Part shown: one piece after another, positions 24,090-34,305 of the stretch | Numbering within the stretch: position 1 is the first letter of the stretch | Layout: each line of letters opens with the position of its first letter | Assembly (NCBI GenBank): GCA_963920705.1 | Contig: OY987239.1 | Coordinates: 2,978,376 to 3,042,375, forward strand | DNA length: 64,000 nucleotides | Direction: 5' to 3' | Source: Odiellus spinosus | Lineage: Eukaryota > Arthropoda > Arachnida > Opiliones > Phalangiidae | The notes under the pieces: model-generated | What the model saw: the letters and a program-made list of their open reading frames with translations, nothing else | What the model was told of the DNA's origin: nothing | The model's database searches: none | Position numbers and translations under genes: made by a program

Positions 24090-25500
24090 ACAAGTTGGGA
24101 AACCAAAATATAACCTCCCCGACCCTGACGTCAAGGAAAAATAATCTAACCTAACCCTACCTAAAATAAAAAATTAAAAGAAATGTAGAGTATTAACCTC
24201 AAGGATTCAGAGAATGCAAAAAGAGTGTTCTGCGTTACCCATAATTATATGCGGCAGGTCGTAGATTTTTTAATATACACAGCAAATGAAATGTCCTACT
24301 TTACCCGTATTTATATGCGGCAGGGCGTAGATTTGTTAATAGACACACCAAATTAAATGTTTATTTTCAAAGTAAATATGTAAAATACAAGTGCTTGTAA
24401 TATAAATTAATACTTGAGCATAGGCTGTACTGTGTGATTATCTTTGATAATCCACTGATTTGATAAAAACGAAGGATGTAGTCTGGGATGGCAAGGAACA
24501 CAAGGAATTAAAACGACGAAGATATGGTAGAAAGTTCCTCTTGGACAAACCAAGAAATATTCATATGTCGAGTCCGAAAACACTCACTGCTTGCATTTTT
24601 CAATTCTTCGTAGCCAGGCCGTCTCTTTCTGGTGATAAATGAAAGCCGTCTCGCTGCTCTGTTGACTTCAAATGGTGATGACATTCTGCGCTGTATGATT
24701 TTCTCACTTAAGTCATTATAGCTCTCTTTCGTCTGGTCTCGTCTTGTCGCCTGGTCTGCCAACAAAGATCACTGTTCACGGCTGCTTTTGATTATGAAAA
24801 TAATCGGAAATGTTTCTTGGTTTTATAGTGGAGAAAAATGAAGCCTATTTTTTTCAGCATCAGATGTCCATTTTTAATTCAAAATTGTTGTTTTTTAAAC
24901 ACGGGAAACCTATTGTACTTCTGTCCAAGGAGAGTTTTTCTTAAGAGGTTTAACATTTTGTATCAATCCGCCTCAGCTTTAAGTCTTATGTCGTTTCTAT
25001 CTTGGATGCCCGTGTAAACGTACCTTTATTTAGGTTCTTCAATCCACCCCAAGTTTGCAGAAAGCCTTAGCCTATACAACCCGTTATACCTTTGCTTTTT
25101 GGACTAAATGATATATGGAAAACAGCTTAGCGTGTGCTGCCAACTCAAACTGATATTAAACGGTCACATTTCTATAAATGTTTGGACATTGTGTAATGTT
25201 CTTACAGAGACATAATAGATTTAATAAGCCACATTTTTAAGTAATGCGATTTAAATTCAATCGCCTCAGTTTATTCGAGAACTATACCCAAAAGATCGTG
25301 AGAAAGGGCCTCTTAACCCCGAAATATAGGCGAGAAACGATTGCCCACACAATCGAAGACGACACCACCTCGCAAATGAGAGGGTTCACCACAATTCTAA
25401 ACGCTAACGTAAGCCACCCATTGGAGTAGTGCATCTATGAGTACCGAATCTGTAAATCTCGTTTATATAGGCCGAGAAGAGATTTATTAAAGTTAAACAA
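24090..25500 (+). repeat. long dispersed repeat, copy 2
   Basis: Collinear with 16196-17700 and 50346-51850, but with a different internal deletion (the stretch from about 16745 to 17100 is missing). Runs on into the family holding TGGACTAAATGATATATGG (25100-25118), an unoccupied version of the Polinton target site, and then into the ~310-bp repeat (25185-25500). Confidence 0.7.
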
Positions 25501-26015
25501 GTTGGGAAACCAAAATAATACCTCCCCGAGTGTAACGAATTTCAAAATTCATCAGCTTGAAAAAAGAAATCCATAAAAATATTATATCATACGGTTATAG
25601 TTTTTTGTAACCTTGGTAAATAAGTAATAAGACGCAGGGTACATTTTGTTGGGTAGCCGCTGACTAAAAAAGTGCTAGACAATATACTTTTATAAAACAG
25701 TGTCGGCGAAAATTTTAAACTGCAAATCTGCTACATTTTCCCTATATATTGTATCGATCCGCCTCTACTTTGCCAATTGTGAACATTCTCATTGCGTAAG
25801 AATAAAGATATTATGTATGCAAATTCTGATTTTGAAATCACGATTACCAATTATCGAGCTCTGGTATTTTACTTTCTCAGAAACTGACAATTTTCTAATT
25901 CGTGCGGAAACAATTATATTTTTCGCTAGAAACTCTCGCTATACGCGTTCACGTGACAAATTGCAAACATTGTCTATCCCCAATCTCTCTAATTCGTGTG
26001 CTAATTGTTAAGCCG

Positions 26016-26131
26016 ACTGCACACAGACACATTTTTCGAGCGTTTCAAGCTCGTGCGGTCATTGAAGTACTATTCGCCTGTTTCAAGCTCGCGCACGAAT
26101 TTGAAACGCGCGAAAAATGTGTCTGAGTGCA
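26016..26131. repeat. short inverted repeat (fold-back)
   Basis: Arms of about 30 bp: ACACATTTTTCGAGCGTTTC (from 26032) pairs with GAAACGCGCGAAAAATGTGT (to about 26123). Between them GCTCG-rich segments pair again. A small MITE or hairpin. The remainder of 25500-26440 shows no gene. Confidence 0.6.
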
Positions 26132-26441
26132 TCCACCTCCGCCTTAAACTGCAAATCCATCGTTTCAAGGCTAGAAACACTTGGGTGATTTTCTTCTTAT
26201 AGGAGTCTATCTTAAATAATTGATTGATAAAAACTCAAATTGGGGTTCTAAGTCCCTTGATCATTAAATGGTAGCCAATATTGGTCTTCAATTATTGTTA
26301 GTACATGTACTCGGCCGGTTATTCTAGTTGCAGACCAGAAGTTTGTGGCCGCTTATTCAACTTGCGGATCTCAATTACCGTGTCGTGACTCGTCTATCTT
26401 ATTAATCAATATCTCTTCATTATCTTCGGCTTATAATCAGG

Positions 26442-26512
26442 TCCGATATGGTCTAGGGTAAAAGACATCTGGCTTCCACCCAGAATGCGCGGGTTCGATT
26501 CCCGGTATTGGT
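26442..26512 (+). tRNA. tRNA-Glu-like sequence 1, anticodon TCC
   Basis: Sequence TCCGATATGGTCTAG... is close to insect tRNA-Glu. The acceptor stem pairs in six of seven positions, the anticodon arm TCTGG/CCAGA pairs perfectly, and the B box GGTTCGATTCC is exact. The loop reads CTTCCAC, so the anticodon is TCC (Gly), not the TTC expected for Glu. The D-loop is shortened. It may be a recoded tRNA or, more likely, a pseudo-tRNA. Confidence 0.55.
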
Positions 26513-26581
26513 CCAGCTATTCCTCTAATTAAAATTTTTACTAAAAAATATTTTCTTAATTATCTACGAGTAGTAGGCACA

Positions 26582-26651
26582 TCTAATATAGTCTAGGGGC
26601 AAGGATATCGGGCTTACACCCAAAACGCCCGGGTTCGATTCCCGAAGGGAT
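26582..26651 (+). tRNA. tRNA-Glu-like sequence 2, anticodon TAC, degenerate
   Basis: Same body as its neighbours, with a good T-arm (GCCCGGGTTCGATTCCCG). The anticodon loop is CTTACAC (TAC, Val), the anticodon stem has a mismatch, and the acceptor stem is poor. Probably a pseudogene. Confidence 0.4.
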
Positions 26652-26712
26652 TTAATATTTTTAAAATTGTATTGACAAATATTTTCTTCATTATCTTCGA
26701 GTAGTAATCACA

Positions 26713-26783
26713 TCCGATTTGGTCTAGAGGCAAGGATATCTGGCTTACACCCATAATGCCTGGGTTCGATTCCTGGTATCGGC
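26713..26783 (+). tRNA. tRNA-Glu-like sequence 3, anticodon TAC
   Basis: TCCGATTTGGTCTAGAGG start, D-arm near normal, loop CTTACAC (anticodon TAC), B box GGTTCGATTCC intact, acceptor end TATCGGC. The best preserved D-arm of the cluster, again with a changed anticodon. Confidence 0.45.
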
Positions 26784-26859
26784 GTAGGAATTTTAAATTT
26801 TTAATGTTTTATTGACAAATATTTTCTTTATTATCTTTGTGTAATAAGCTAGTCCGTCG

Positions 26860-26930
26860 TCCGATATGGTCTAGGGTAAAGGACATCTGGCTTCCACCCA
26901 GAATTCGCGGGTTCTTTTCCAGCGATCGTA
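26860..26930 (+). pseudogene. tRNA-Glu-like sequence 4, B box destroyed
   Basis: Copy of sequence 1 (loop CTTCCAC), but the B box has become GGTTCTTTTCC and the acceptor end no longer pairs. A tRNA pseudogene. Confidence 0.6.
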
Positions 26931-27260
26931 GCAGCTATTCCTCTAATTAAAATTTTTATTGACAAATATCTTCTTCATTATCTTTAAATCGGCGAAAGGA
27001 TATGAACTTTTATTGGCAAATATTTTTAACATTATCCCGGTAGGCCTAAACCAATTCGCTGTTCCAAATCAAGGACCTAAACTGATTAATAGGTCGAAGA
27101 CCAAATTTATTTGACTATCGTTATTATAGTCGTCGATCTTAGATTTAAATCACATGATTATCAGTAAATGAAGTCAATCGTAGCCAATATCGGACTAGAA
27201 GTCTGTTGCAGACTTCCAGTCCCTGTACTCGGCCGGTTATTCTATTAAATACAAGTTTGT

Positions 27261-27726
27261 GGCAGGTTATTCAACATGTAGACCTCAATTATCATGTCTC
27301 CTATCCTACGTGGTAATAGTTGGTTTGTTATTCAATGGCGAATTATTAAAGATTGGGTTTAAAGCACATTCCAGTCACGGGACTCAAGTACATGAAAATC
27401 AAAGTAGGTAATGGAGAAGTTTAAGTTAGATATACGGGTACATTCGCTCCAAAAGTCAAGTGCAAATCACCCATAAGACCTTACATTATATGAGGCAGGT
27501 TATTCAACATGTAGACCTCAATTATCATGTCTCCTATCCTACGTGGTAATAGTTGGTTTGTTATTCAATGGCGAATTATTAAAGATTGGGTTTAAAGCAC
27601 ATTCCACTCACGGGACTCAAGTACATGAAAATCAAAGTAGGTAATGGAGAAGTTTAAGTTAGATATACGGGTACATTCGCTCCAAAAGTCAAGTGCAAAT
27701 CACCCATAAGGCCTCACATTATATGA
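27261..27726. repeat. 233-bp tandem duplication
   Basis: Two almost identical units start at GGCAGGTTATTCAACATG (27261 and 27494). They differ at only a few bases, so the duplication is recent. Confidence 0.9.
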
Positions 27727-28084
27727 GGCTTTTACGCAGGCCTTAAGGTTATGTACAAGTACGAAGCCCAAACACACGTGTATTAGCTCTCCTCGACACC
27801 GAGGTAAAGGAGGTATCACTCCACGGAGAGAAACGCCAGTCGAAGCAGCTAAGAGCCGCTGTCGAATTACCATCAAACTAGTGAATTGGTACGGCGAGCG
27901 AAAAGGTAACCAGCTCTTCGATCCCAGCTTTTTCTCTGACGGCCGAAATAGTATTTCACGCTTTTATATATGCGATAAACAAAATAAAAAAAACACCTAC
28001 ACATTTTAATAACTGAGGCTAAGCTAAAAAATTAAATCAATCAATTAAAATAGATAAAAAACAAGACTACTTCCATATGCGTAG

Positions 28085-29008
28085 AAGTTGAACTGTATTA
28101 GTTTTCCAATCCACCCTGAGTTTGCAGCAAGCCTAAGCCTACAATACCTTTATACCTATGTTTTTGGACTAAATGGTACATGGAAAATAGCTTAACGCGT
28201 GCTCCCAACTCGAGCTGGTATTGAACACACAAATTTCACAAAATTCTTAGACAATTTCTTAAATATCTTCTAAAATAACATTTAATTTTAATTTAATTTT
28301 CAGCGAAATTATTAATTAGACTAAGTTAAGTAATTTAAGAAATTTTAATTATAGTTTAAATGAACATTTCGTTTCAATTCACTGAAAGATACCACGCCAT
28401 AAGGCTACAACGCGTTAGTGTAAAAAAAGTGGTATATAAGGCGATCGAAAAACATTATTAGGTATCTGTAACTTAAAGCTGTGAAGAAAAGGGAACCCAC
28501 CCCCTGTTCAATGTCTGGAGGTAGTTATTACACCAGGCGCTCAGTGTAGCTACGAACGCAAATCTGACCCGTAGAGGGGGCGAGTTGATGGTTGATGTGG
28601 ACCATATTAGTGAGGGACGCCTCGCTAATATGGCCCGCTGAGATCGGAAACTGGAGGTTGGACCTTGGTGCGTTTGGATGGTCAGAGGTGATTATAACAG
28701 TGGGAGACGTCCCATTGTGTATAATCGCCTTCAACTGTCCAGCATCGAGGTTTGATGTGGATGGTGGAAGGCGATAATATGCAATGGGAGACGTCCACGG
28801 TTGCATAAAGTCGCACGACACCTGAAGCTTATCCATGTTGAACGGAATTGAACGATAAGATGGCATGTTTACGTCTTGAGTCCCAAGATTTTTGCTCTAC
28901 GTGCTAGGTCACGTTACACAGGATATCCCCTTACACCGGAAGTGACAGACACACAGACACGACGAACGTAAAACCTCCCCGTGAACAAGTTCACTCGGGG
29001 AGGTAAAA
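28085..29008 (+). repeat. hairpin-bearing dispersed repeat
   Basis: Contains the palindrome ATATTAGTGAGG...CCTCGCTAATAT (about 28606-28632) and ends with the hairpin CCTCCCCGTGAAC...GTTCACTCGGGGAGG (28975-29004). Collinear copies lie at 17684-18420 and 49086-50005, with a partial one at 56378-57175. Open frames inside are not conserved between copies. Confidence 0.7.
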
Positions 29009-30878
29009 ACCAAATGATAAGAAAATCGTGCCTAATTTTTAATTAGTGTGAATTTAATGGGATACTCATGATATAATAAAATTAAACGGCTGAAGAGGGC
29101 TACCCGAGTAGAAGAACCCATTGAATGTAATTTTCAGTTATCGATAAAAAATACCATTAAAAAAGCTTATCTATTGATTAATAAATAAATTTTTGTTCAT
29201 CTATTTAGAGCCACTTAAAAAAGTTCGGCTAGGTTTATGTTTTAACCTTTTCGTAACCCATTCAGCCACCTTTCTCTCTATTACTTCATATATCTTATCA
29301 ATCTTTCAGTACTGAAATCTTTGTTTAACCAAGAGAAGCACTCGTACTCAATAAACTATACTTTCTCTCTATTAACTCGAATTCAATGGATATTTCTTAT
29401 CATTCTACTGTTTGTTTACCATTTTAAAGCAATTAATAAAGCTCGGCTAAGCTTATGATTTCACCCTTTTGTAACCAATTCAGGCACCTTACTTTCTATT
29501 ACTTCATGTACTTTATCAATATTTCATTATTTAAATCTGTGTTTAACTAAAGATACTCTCGTACCCGAGGAAGTCTTATCAAATTTTGTCAAAGTACCTT
29601 TGTCTCCATTAATTCGATTTCAGTGGACGGTGGGATCTTGGATACCCGTGTAAACGCACTTTTATTTAGATTCTTCAATCCACCCCAAGTTTGCAGAAAG
29701 CCTTAGCCTATACAACCCGTTATACCTTTGCTTTTTGGACTAAATGATATATGGAAAACAGCTTAGCGTGTGCTGCCAACTCAAACTGATATTAAACGGT
29801 CACATTTCTATAAATGTTTGGACATTGTGTAATGTTCTTACAGAGACATAATAGATTTAATAAGCCACATTATTAAGTAATGCGATTTAAATTCAATCGC
29901 CTCAGTTTATTCGAGTACTATACCCAAAAGATCGTGAGAAAGGGCCTCTTAACCCCGAAATATAGGCGAGAAACGATTGCCCACACAATCGAAGACGACA
30001 CCACCGCGCAAGTGAGAGGGTTCACCACAATTCTAAACGCTAACGTAAGCCACCCATTGGAGTAGTGCATCTATGAGTACCGAATCTGTAAATCTCGTTT
30101 ATATAGGCCGAGAAGAGATTTATTAAAGTTAAAAAACCAAATGATAAGAAAATCGTGCCTACTTTTTAATTTGTGTGAATTTAATGGGATACTCATGATA
30201 TAATAAAATTAAACGGCTGAAGAGGGCTACCCGAGTAGAAGAACCCATTGAATGTAATTTTCAGTTATCGATAAAAAATACCATTAAAAAAGCTTATCTA
30301 TTGATTAATAAATAAATTTTTGTTCATCTATTTAGAGCCACTTAAAAAAGTTCGGCCAGGTTTATGTTTTAACCTTTTCGTAACCCATTGAGCCACCTTT
30401 CTCTCTATTACTTCATATATCTTATAAATCTTTCAGTACTGAAATCTTTGTTTAACCAAGAGAAGCACTCTTACTCAATAAACTATACTTTCTCTCTATT
30501 AACTCGAATTCAATGGATATTTCTTATCATTCTACTGTTTGTTTACCATTTTGAAGCAATTAATAAAGCTCGGCTAAGCTTATAATTTCACCCTTTTGTA
30601 ACCAATTCAGGCACCTTACTTTCTATTACTTCATGTACTTTATCAATATTTCATTATTTAAATCTGTGTTTAACTAAAGATACTCTCGTACCCGAGGAAG
30701 TCTTATCAAATTTTGTCAAAGTACCTTTGTCTCCATTAATTCGATTTCAGTGGACGGTGGGATCTTGGATACCCGTGTAAACGCACTTTTATTTAGATTC
30801 TTCAATCCACCCCAAGTTTGCAGAAAGCCTTAGCCTATACAACCCGTTATACCTTTGCTTTTTGGACTAAATGATATA
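29009..30878. repeat. 1.13-kb tandem repeat array hosting the Polinton
   Basis: Unit 1 (29009-30135) and unit 2 (from 30136) both begin AACCAAATGATAAGAAAATCG and are nearly identical. Unit 2 is interrupted by the Polinton at 30878 and resumes at 47992-48305. A further copy begins at 48465. The unoccupied site in unit 1 (AAATGATATATGGAAAAC at 29742-29759) shows exactly what the insertion split. Confidence 0.9.
30873..30878 (+). other. target site duplication, left (GATATA)
   Basis: GATATA directly before the left TIR. The same six bases follow the right TIR at 47992-47997. Polintons make 6-bp duplications. Confidence 0.95.
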
Positions 30879-30937
30879 AGTAGTAATAGTGGGACCTCGA
30901 GTGCAGCAAACCTGTTTAATAGATGTATGCAACGGGT

Positions 30938-31022
30938 TAAGGTGAAAGGTCAAAGGTTAAAGGTCAAAGGTTAAAGGTTAAAGGTCAAAAAGGTCAAAAA
31001 AGTCAAAGGGTAAAGGTTAAAA
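30938..31022 (+). promoter_or_regulatory. array of AGGTCA-type half-sites
   Basis: At least ten units of AAAGGTCA or AAAGGTTA in direct orientation with one-base spacing, the form of DR1 nuclear-receptor elements (AGGTCA-A-AGGTCA). It lies 35 bp upstream of the TATA box and about 85 bp before the first gene. The same array occurs at the other end. Binding of a receptor is inferred, not shown. Confidence 0.55.
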
Positions 31023-31056
31023 GCATCCGTGACCTTGATAGAGAATCCCCACCACC

Positions 31057-31064
31057 TATATATG
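31057..31064 (+). promoter_or_regulatory. TATA box of the left TIR promoter
   Basis: CTATATATGAAAC, 41 bp before the ATG at 31105. The same element appears in the right TIR (47823-47829, minus strand), so each TIR seems to carry an inward promoter. Confidence 0.6.
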
Positions 31065-31104
31065 AAACCCTCGCTTATCATTGTAAACCATTCGACGATT
31101 AATC

Positions 31105-32367
31105 ATGTCCATGTTATCACCGAGCGAGGATAATTTTTATATTACGTTACCAAGTAACGCGTCTATGCATATTTATCCTGATAATACAAAAACTAGTTAT
31201 AAAACGCAATTAGCAGCGACATTAGATTTAGAAGATGGTAAATGGGAGGCGGGGGTATCGGAAATAACTATGCCGTCGAAATGGGATAACATTACGGATC
31301 GGTATAATGAATTTACGGTTAGGTACGCTGACCCGCATTATGAATATAAATTCGCTTCAATGGATGTGAAGAAAGGGGGTTTGATTAAGCGTGAGAAACA
31401 TGATGATATGCATATCTACTATCGATTGTTAGATACTCTAATTAAGGGTGAAGAAAAAAGTGGTTCGCAAGACAAAGTAAAATTTTTTTTAATACCCTCA
31501 TTGCAAGGTAAACAATTTACTATTAGAACGAGTGACAGTGATGTAGCTATTAAATTCCCGCATCAGTATGCCGATGTATTAGGCGTACCACCTGATCAGA
31601 CTAATGGGTGGTTGACTGGTAGAAGAGTCTATACATTTAGAGCCGTAGATCGCAAAGTTAAAGAAATAGATCTAAGAAAGATTCCTCCTATCCAGATTAG
31701 ATATAAAGTGAAATTGGATGATGCGTTGCCTAAAATAGATACGAGTAAAGATACGTTAATAATTGAAACTAAAACGTATTCTTTAACGCGCGGTTCGTAC
31801 GAAAGTATAGAAGCGGTTTTAGACGAAATGCTACGTTGTTTACCGATTCGAATTCGCCCTTACTTTGCGTTTAAACATAATAAAAACGGAACCGTGAAGC
31901 TTAAATGCGGTGTAGGACTCAATAACATCCCGGATGTTGAATTAACGCGCGAGCAAAGAGAATATTTGGATATTTTTTCCGTTAAATTTAGTCAAGACAA
32001 CCCCGGGTTAGGAAAGATGTTAGGTTTCGACGAAAATCTCATTAATAAGTATCTAGTTAATAATACAGATGGTCAATACGTGGCTGATATAAATAGGGGG
32101 GTCATGAGTTTATTTATTCATACTAACCTCATCTATCCGCAGTTGATAGGTGACGCTTGGGGTGGCTTAATTCGAATAATTAGTCGACCAGAAAACAATA
32201 AGGATAATATACCTCATAATATAATTTGTAATCCGATAAATTACTACCCGCTACGCGTCTCTAATTTTAACGTGATTGATATTAACATCACTACAGATTC
32301 CGAAGCGAAAATACCATTAAATCTGGGAAAAACGGTTGTTATTTTACATTTTCGAAAAAAAAGATAA
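31105..32367 (+). CDS. putative Polinton minor capsid (penton-like) protein
   Basis: 420 aa, first gene inside the left TIR. The N-terminus (LPSNASMHIYPDN, then GKWEAGVSEITMPSKW) is a pattern I know from uncharacterised proteins of arthropod Polintons, next to the major capsid gene. It is mostly beta-rich and has no signal peptide or membrane segment. By position, length and family resemblance it would be the single-jelly-roll penton at capsid vertices; that role is inferred. The start is the first ATG after the TIR TATA box. Its stop overlaps the next start by one base (TAATG), which suggests coupled translation. Confidence 0.65.
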   Translation: MSMLSPSEDNFYITLPSNASMHIYPDNTKTSYKTQLAATLDLEDGKWEAGVSEITMPSKWDNITDRYNEFTVRYADPHYEYKFASMDVKKGGLIKREKHDDMHIYYRLLDTLIKGEEKSGSQDKVKFFLIPSLQGKQFTIRTSDSDVAIKFPHQYADVLGVPPDQTNGWLTGRRVYTFRAVDRKVKEIDLRKIPPIQIRYKVKLDDALPKIDTSKDTLIIETKTYSLTRGSYESIEAVLDEMLRCLPIRIRPYFAFKHNKNGTVKLKCGVGLNNIPDVELTREQREYLDIFSVKFSQDNPGLGKMLGFDENLINKYLVNNTDGQYVADINRGVMSLFIHTNLIYPQLIGDAWGGLIRIISRPENNKDNIPHNIICNPINYYPLRVSNFNVIDINITTDSEAKIPLNLGKTVVILHFRKKR

Positions 32368-32738
32368 TGTCAGGGGGAAAAAATCCGTATTATTCCTACT
32401 ACGCCCAACAAGCCGGCGGCGGTTTTCAAGGTCCCGTCTTCCAACGGGGGCACGGAATAGGATCGATATTTAAAAGCCTAGTTCGTTTCATTACACCAAT
32501 TTTTAAACCGGCTGTTAAAGCGGTGGGGAAAGAAGCGTTGGGTATAGGCACCCGTATGTTCGGGGATATCCAAGCGGGTCAGGATCCTAAAACTTCATTC
32601 CAGAGAAATCTGAGACTCGCCGGCTCTAATTTATTACACAAAGCGGGTGATAAAGTAGCGCAGTATGGCAGCGGTAAACGAAAGAGAATCGGCCGGAAGA
32701 AAAAGATTAAAAGAAGGAAAACAGATTTTTTATATTGA
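32367..32738 (+). CDS. small basic Polinton virion protein, pVI-like
   Basis: 123 aa. The Gly/Tyr-rich start is followed by an amphipathic segment (about 30-60, IGSIFKSLVRFITPIFKP) and a lysine/arginine-rich tail (about 103-118). This layout is like adenovirus protein VI and the small proteins of adinto-like elements: membrane-active N-part and nucleic-acid-binding C-part. QAGG-G at residues 15-19 fits the (M/I/L/N/Q)xGG-x cleavage rule of adenovirus-type proteases. Start and stop are ATG/TGA, and the start overlaps the upstream stop. Confidence 0.55.
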   Translation: MSGGKNPYYSYYAQQAGGGFQGPVFQRGHGIGSIFKSLVRFITPIFKPAVKAVGKEALGIGTRMFGDIQAGQDPKTSFQRNLRLAGSNLLHKAGDKVAQYGSGKRKRIGRKKKIKRRKTDFLY

Positions 32739-32781
32739 AAAGAAGAGTGTTAGTTGATTAAGCTTCCAGTTGATCTTCACG

Positions 32782-34113
32782 ATGGAAGGAATGATGTCGG
32801 AATTAGATTTGTTCTCCGAACCCCTTAGTAATTACAATATCGTAGGAAGTAACGATGTAGAGTTTAAAACTATTAATACGATCACTGATGGAGGTCCGCT
32901 GGAGTTTTTTATACCGGGTAATGACGGAAACTATACTGATTTAACAAAAACCAAATTTAAAATTGAAGCTAAAATGGTACAGCAAAATGCCAACGGCTCG
33001 TGGGAGGATATTACGGCGGCCACCCCCAAAGTAGGCCCCGTTAATCTAACGCAATGGGCCCTCTTTTCTCAAGGGGAAGTCTCGTTTAATGATACCCCCG
33101 TTCAGTCCTTGAACACTGTTTTCCCTTACTCGGCTTATACGACGGCGCATTTAAGTTACGGGGAAGACGCGAAAAAAACCCAATTGCGGCTACAAATGTA
33201 TTACAAAGATAAATTCTTGACAGGCGATGAAATATTTAGCGACGATAATACGGGTATGAAGCACCGAAAGCATAGAACCGATAATTCTCGAACAATCGTA
33301 ATGATTGGGGTGCCCCCCTTTGACGTCTGTAAAATGAATAAATTTTTGATTAATAACGTTGACATGAAATATAAATTTATCCGCTCTTCGAATAGTTTCC
33401 CGATTGTCTCTATACCAGCAGCTGCGGCTCAAGGTGCGGCTGCGCCGGCTATTGTTAATTATAAATTTATAATTACCGACGCTTCTCTCTATGTTCGGAA
33501 AGTAAAAATTAATCCCGATATTATGTTAGCGCACGCCATGGTTTTGGAAAAAGCCAACTGCGTCTATACTATCAATCAAACGGTAGTAAAATACTTTAAT
33601 ATCGAAAGCGGAAATAGCGACACGGTAAAAGAAAATTTATTCTTGGGGCGTGTCCCGAATAGAGTTACAATATCGTTCGTAAAAACAACAGGTTTCAACG
33701 GCGCCTTAAACGAGAATTCCTTTGATTTTAAGCATTTGGGTATTTCGCAATTATACTTATCGGTAGGGAATAAAAACTACCCCGACCAAGCTTTTCAACC
33801 CAAATTTGATAACAAACAATGGACGCGCGAATACATGAGTTTATTTACGGCCACGGATACTTACGGAAAAAATAAAGGAAATGATATTACGTACGAAGAT
33901 TACGCTAAAGGCAATACTTTCTTTTTGGTGGATACTACTGTGGAGGAAAAAGCCGGGAGTGAACATATTTCTTTGTCGCAGAGCGGTAGCGTACGCTTAA
34001 CCATTAAATATAAAACTCCATTAACCTTCTCAGTGACGTGTATAATCCAAGCCGAATTCGAGAACCAAATATTAATCACGAAAGATCGAAACATTCTTTA
34101 CAAGCTGGAGTAA
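32782..34113 (+). CDS. Polinton major capsid protein (double-jelly-roll type)
   Basis: 443 aa from the ATG at 32782. The open frame reaches back to 32770, but without ATG. Residues 30-60 hold GGPLEFFIPG and YTDLTKTKFKIE, a signature of the metazoan family often labelled F54H12.2-like, which corresponds to the Polinton hexon. Length and lack of membrane segments agree with a capsid shell protein. It lies between the small virion protein and the PC4-like genes, all on the plus strand. The frame is intact. Confidence 0.8.
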   Translation: MEGMMSELDLFSEPLSNYNIVGSNDVEFKTINTITDGGPLEFFIPGNDGNYTDLTKTKFKIEAKMVQQNANGSWEDITAATPKVGPVNLTQWALFSQGEVSFNDTPVQSLNTVFPYSAYTTAHLSYGEDAKKTQLRLQMYYKDKFLTGDEIFSDDNTGMKHRKHRTDNSRTIVMIGVPPFDVCKMNKFLINNVDMKYKFIRSSNSFPIVSIPAAAAQGAAAPAIVNYKFIITDASLYVRKVKINPDIMLAHAMVLEKANCVYTINQTVVKYFNIESGNSDTVKENLFLGRVPNRVTISFVKTTGFNGALNENSFDFKHLGISQLYLSVGNKNYPDQAFQPKFDNKQWTREYMSLFTATDTYGKNKGNDITYEDYAKGNTFFLVDTTVEEKAGSEHISLSQSGSVRLTIKYKTPLTFSVTCIIQAEFENQILITKDRNILYKLE

Positions 34114-34117
34114 GAGG

Positions 34118-34255
34118 ATGGACGACTATATTTACCTCGCGCGCCGTAAAGATTTGAATTTGGTGATAACAGTCCGCGATAATGTTAGAACCGTAGCCTT
34201 CGTTTCGTCTCGATGGAACTTTGACGCGCTGAGAAAATCTTTAAACGAGATATAA
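34118..34255 (+). CDS. 45-aa ORF with PC4-like half motif
   Basis: A short frame starting 5 bp after the capsid stop and filling most of the gap to the next gene. It reads MDDYIYLARRKDLN and ends WNFDALRKSLNEI. The pattern (hydrophobic strand, then W-x2-hydrophobic helix) resembles the end of a PC4 single-strand DNA-binding domain and repeats in the next gene. It may be a small real gene or a detached first module of it. Confidence 0.4.
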   Translation: MDDYIYLARRKDLNLVITVRDNVRTVAFVSSRWNFDALRKSLNEI

Positions 34256-34305
34256 GAGGGAAAGAAAGCGCGAAAACCGTATCAAAATCAACCTAACCGT
34301 ACACC

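Larger units (their letters stand above)
30879..31095 (+). repeat. Polinton left terminal inverted repeat
   Basis: About 217 bp, inverted match to 47791-47991. The order is a unique outer 65 bp, an array of AAAGGTCA/AAAGGTTA units (30938-31020), a TATATATG box (31057-31064) and CTTATCATTGTAAACC. The array length differs between the two ends; the outer and inner parts are conserved. Confidence 0.95.
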
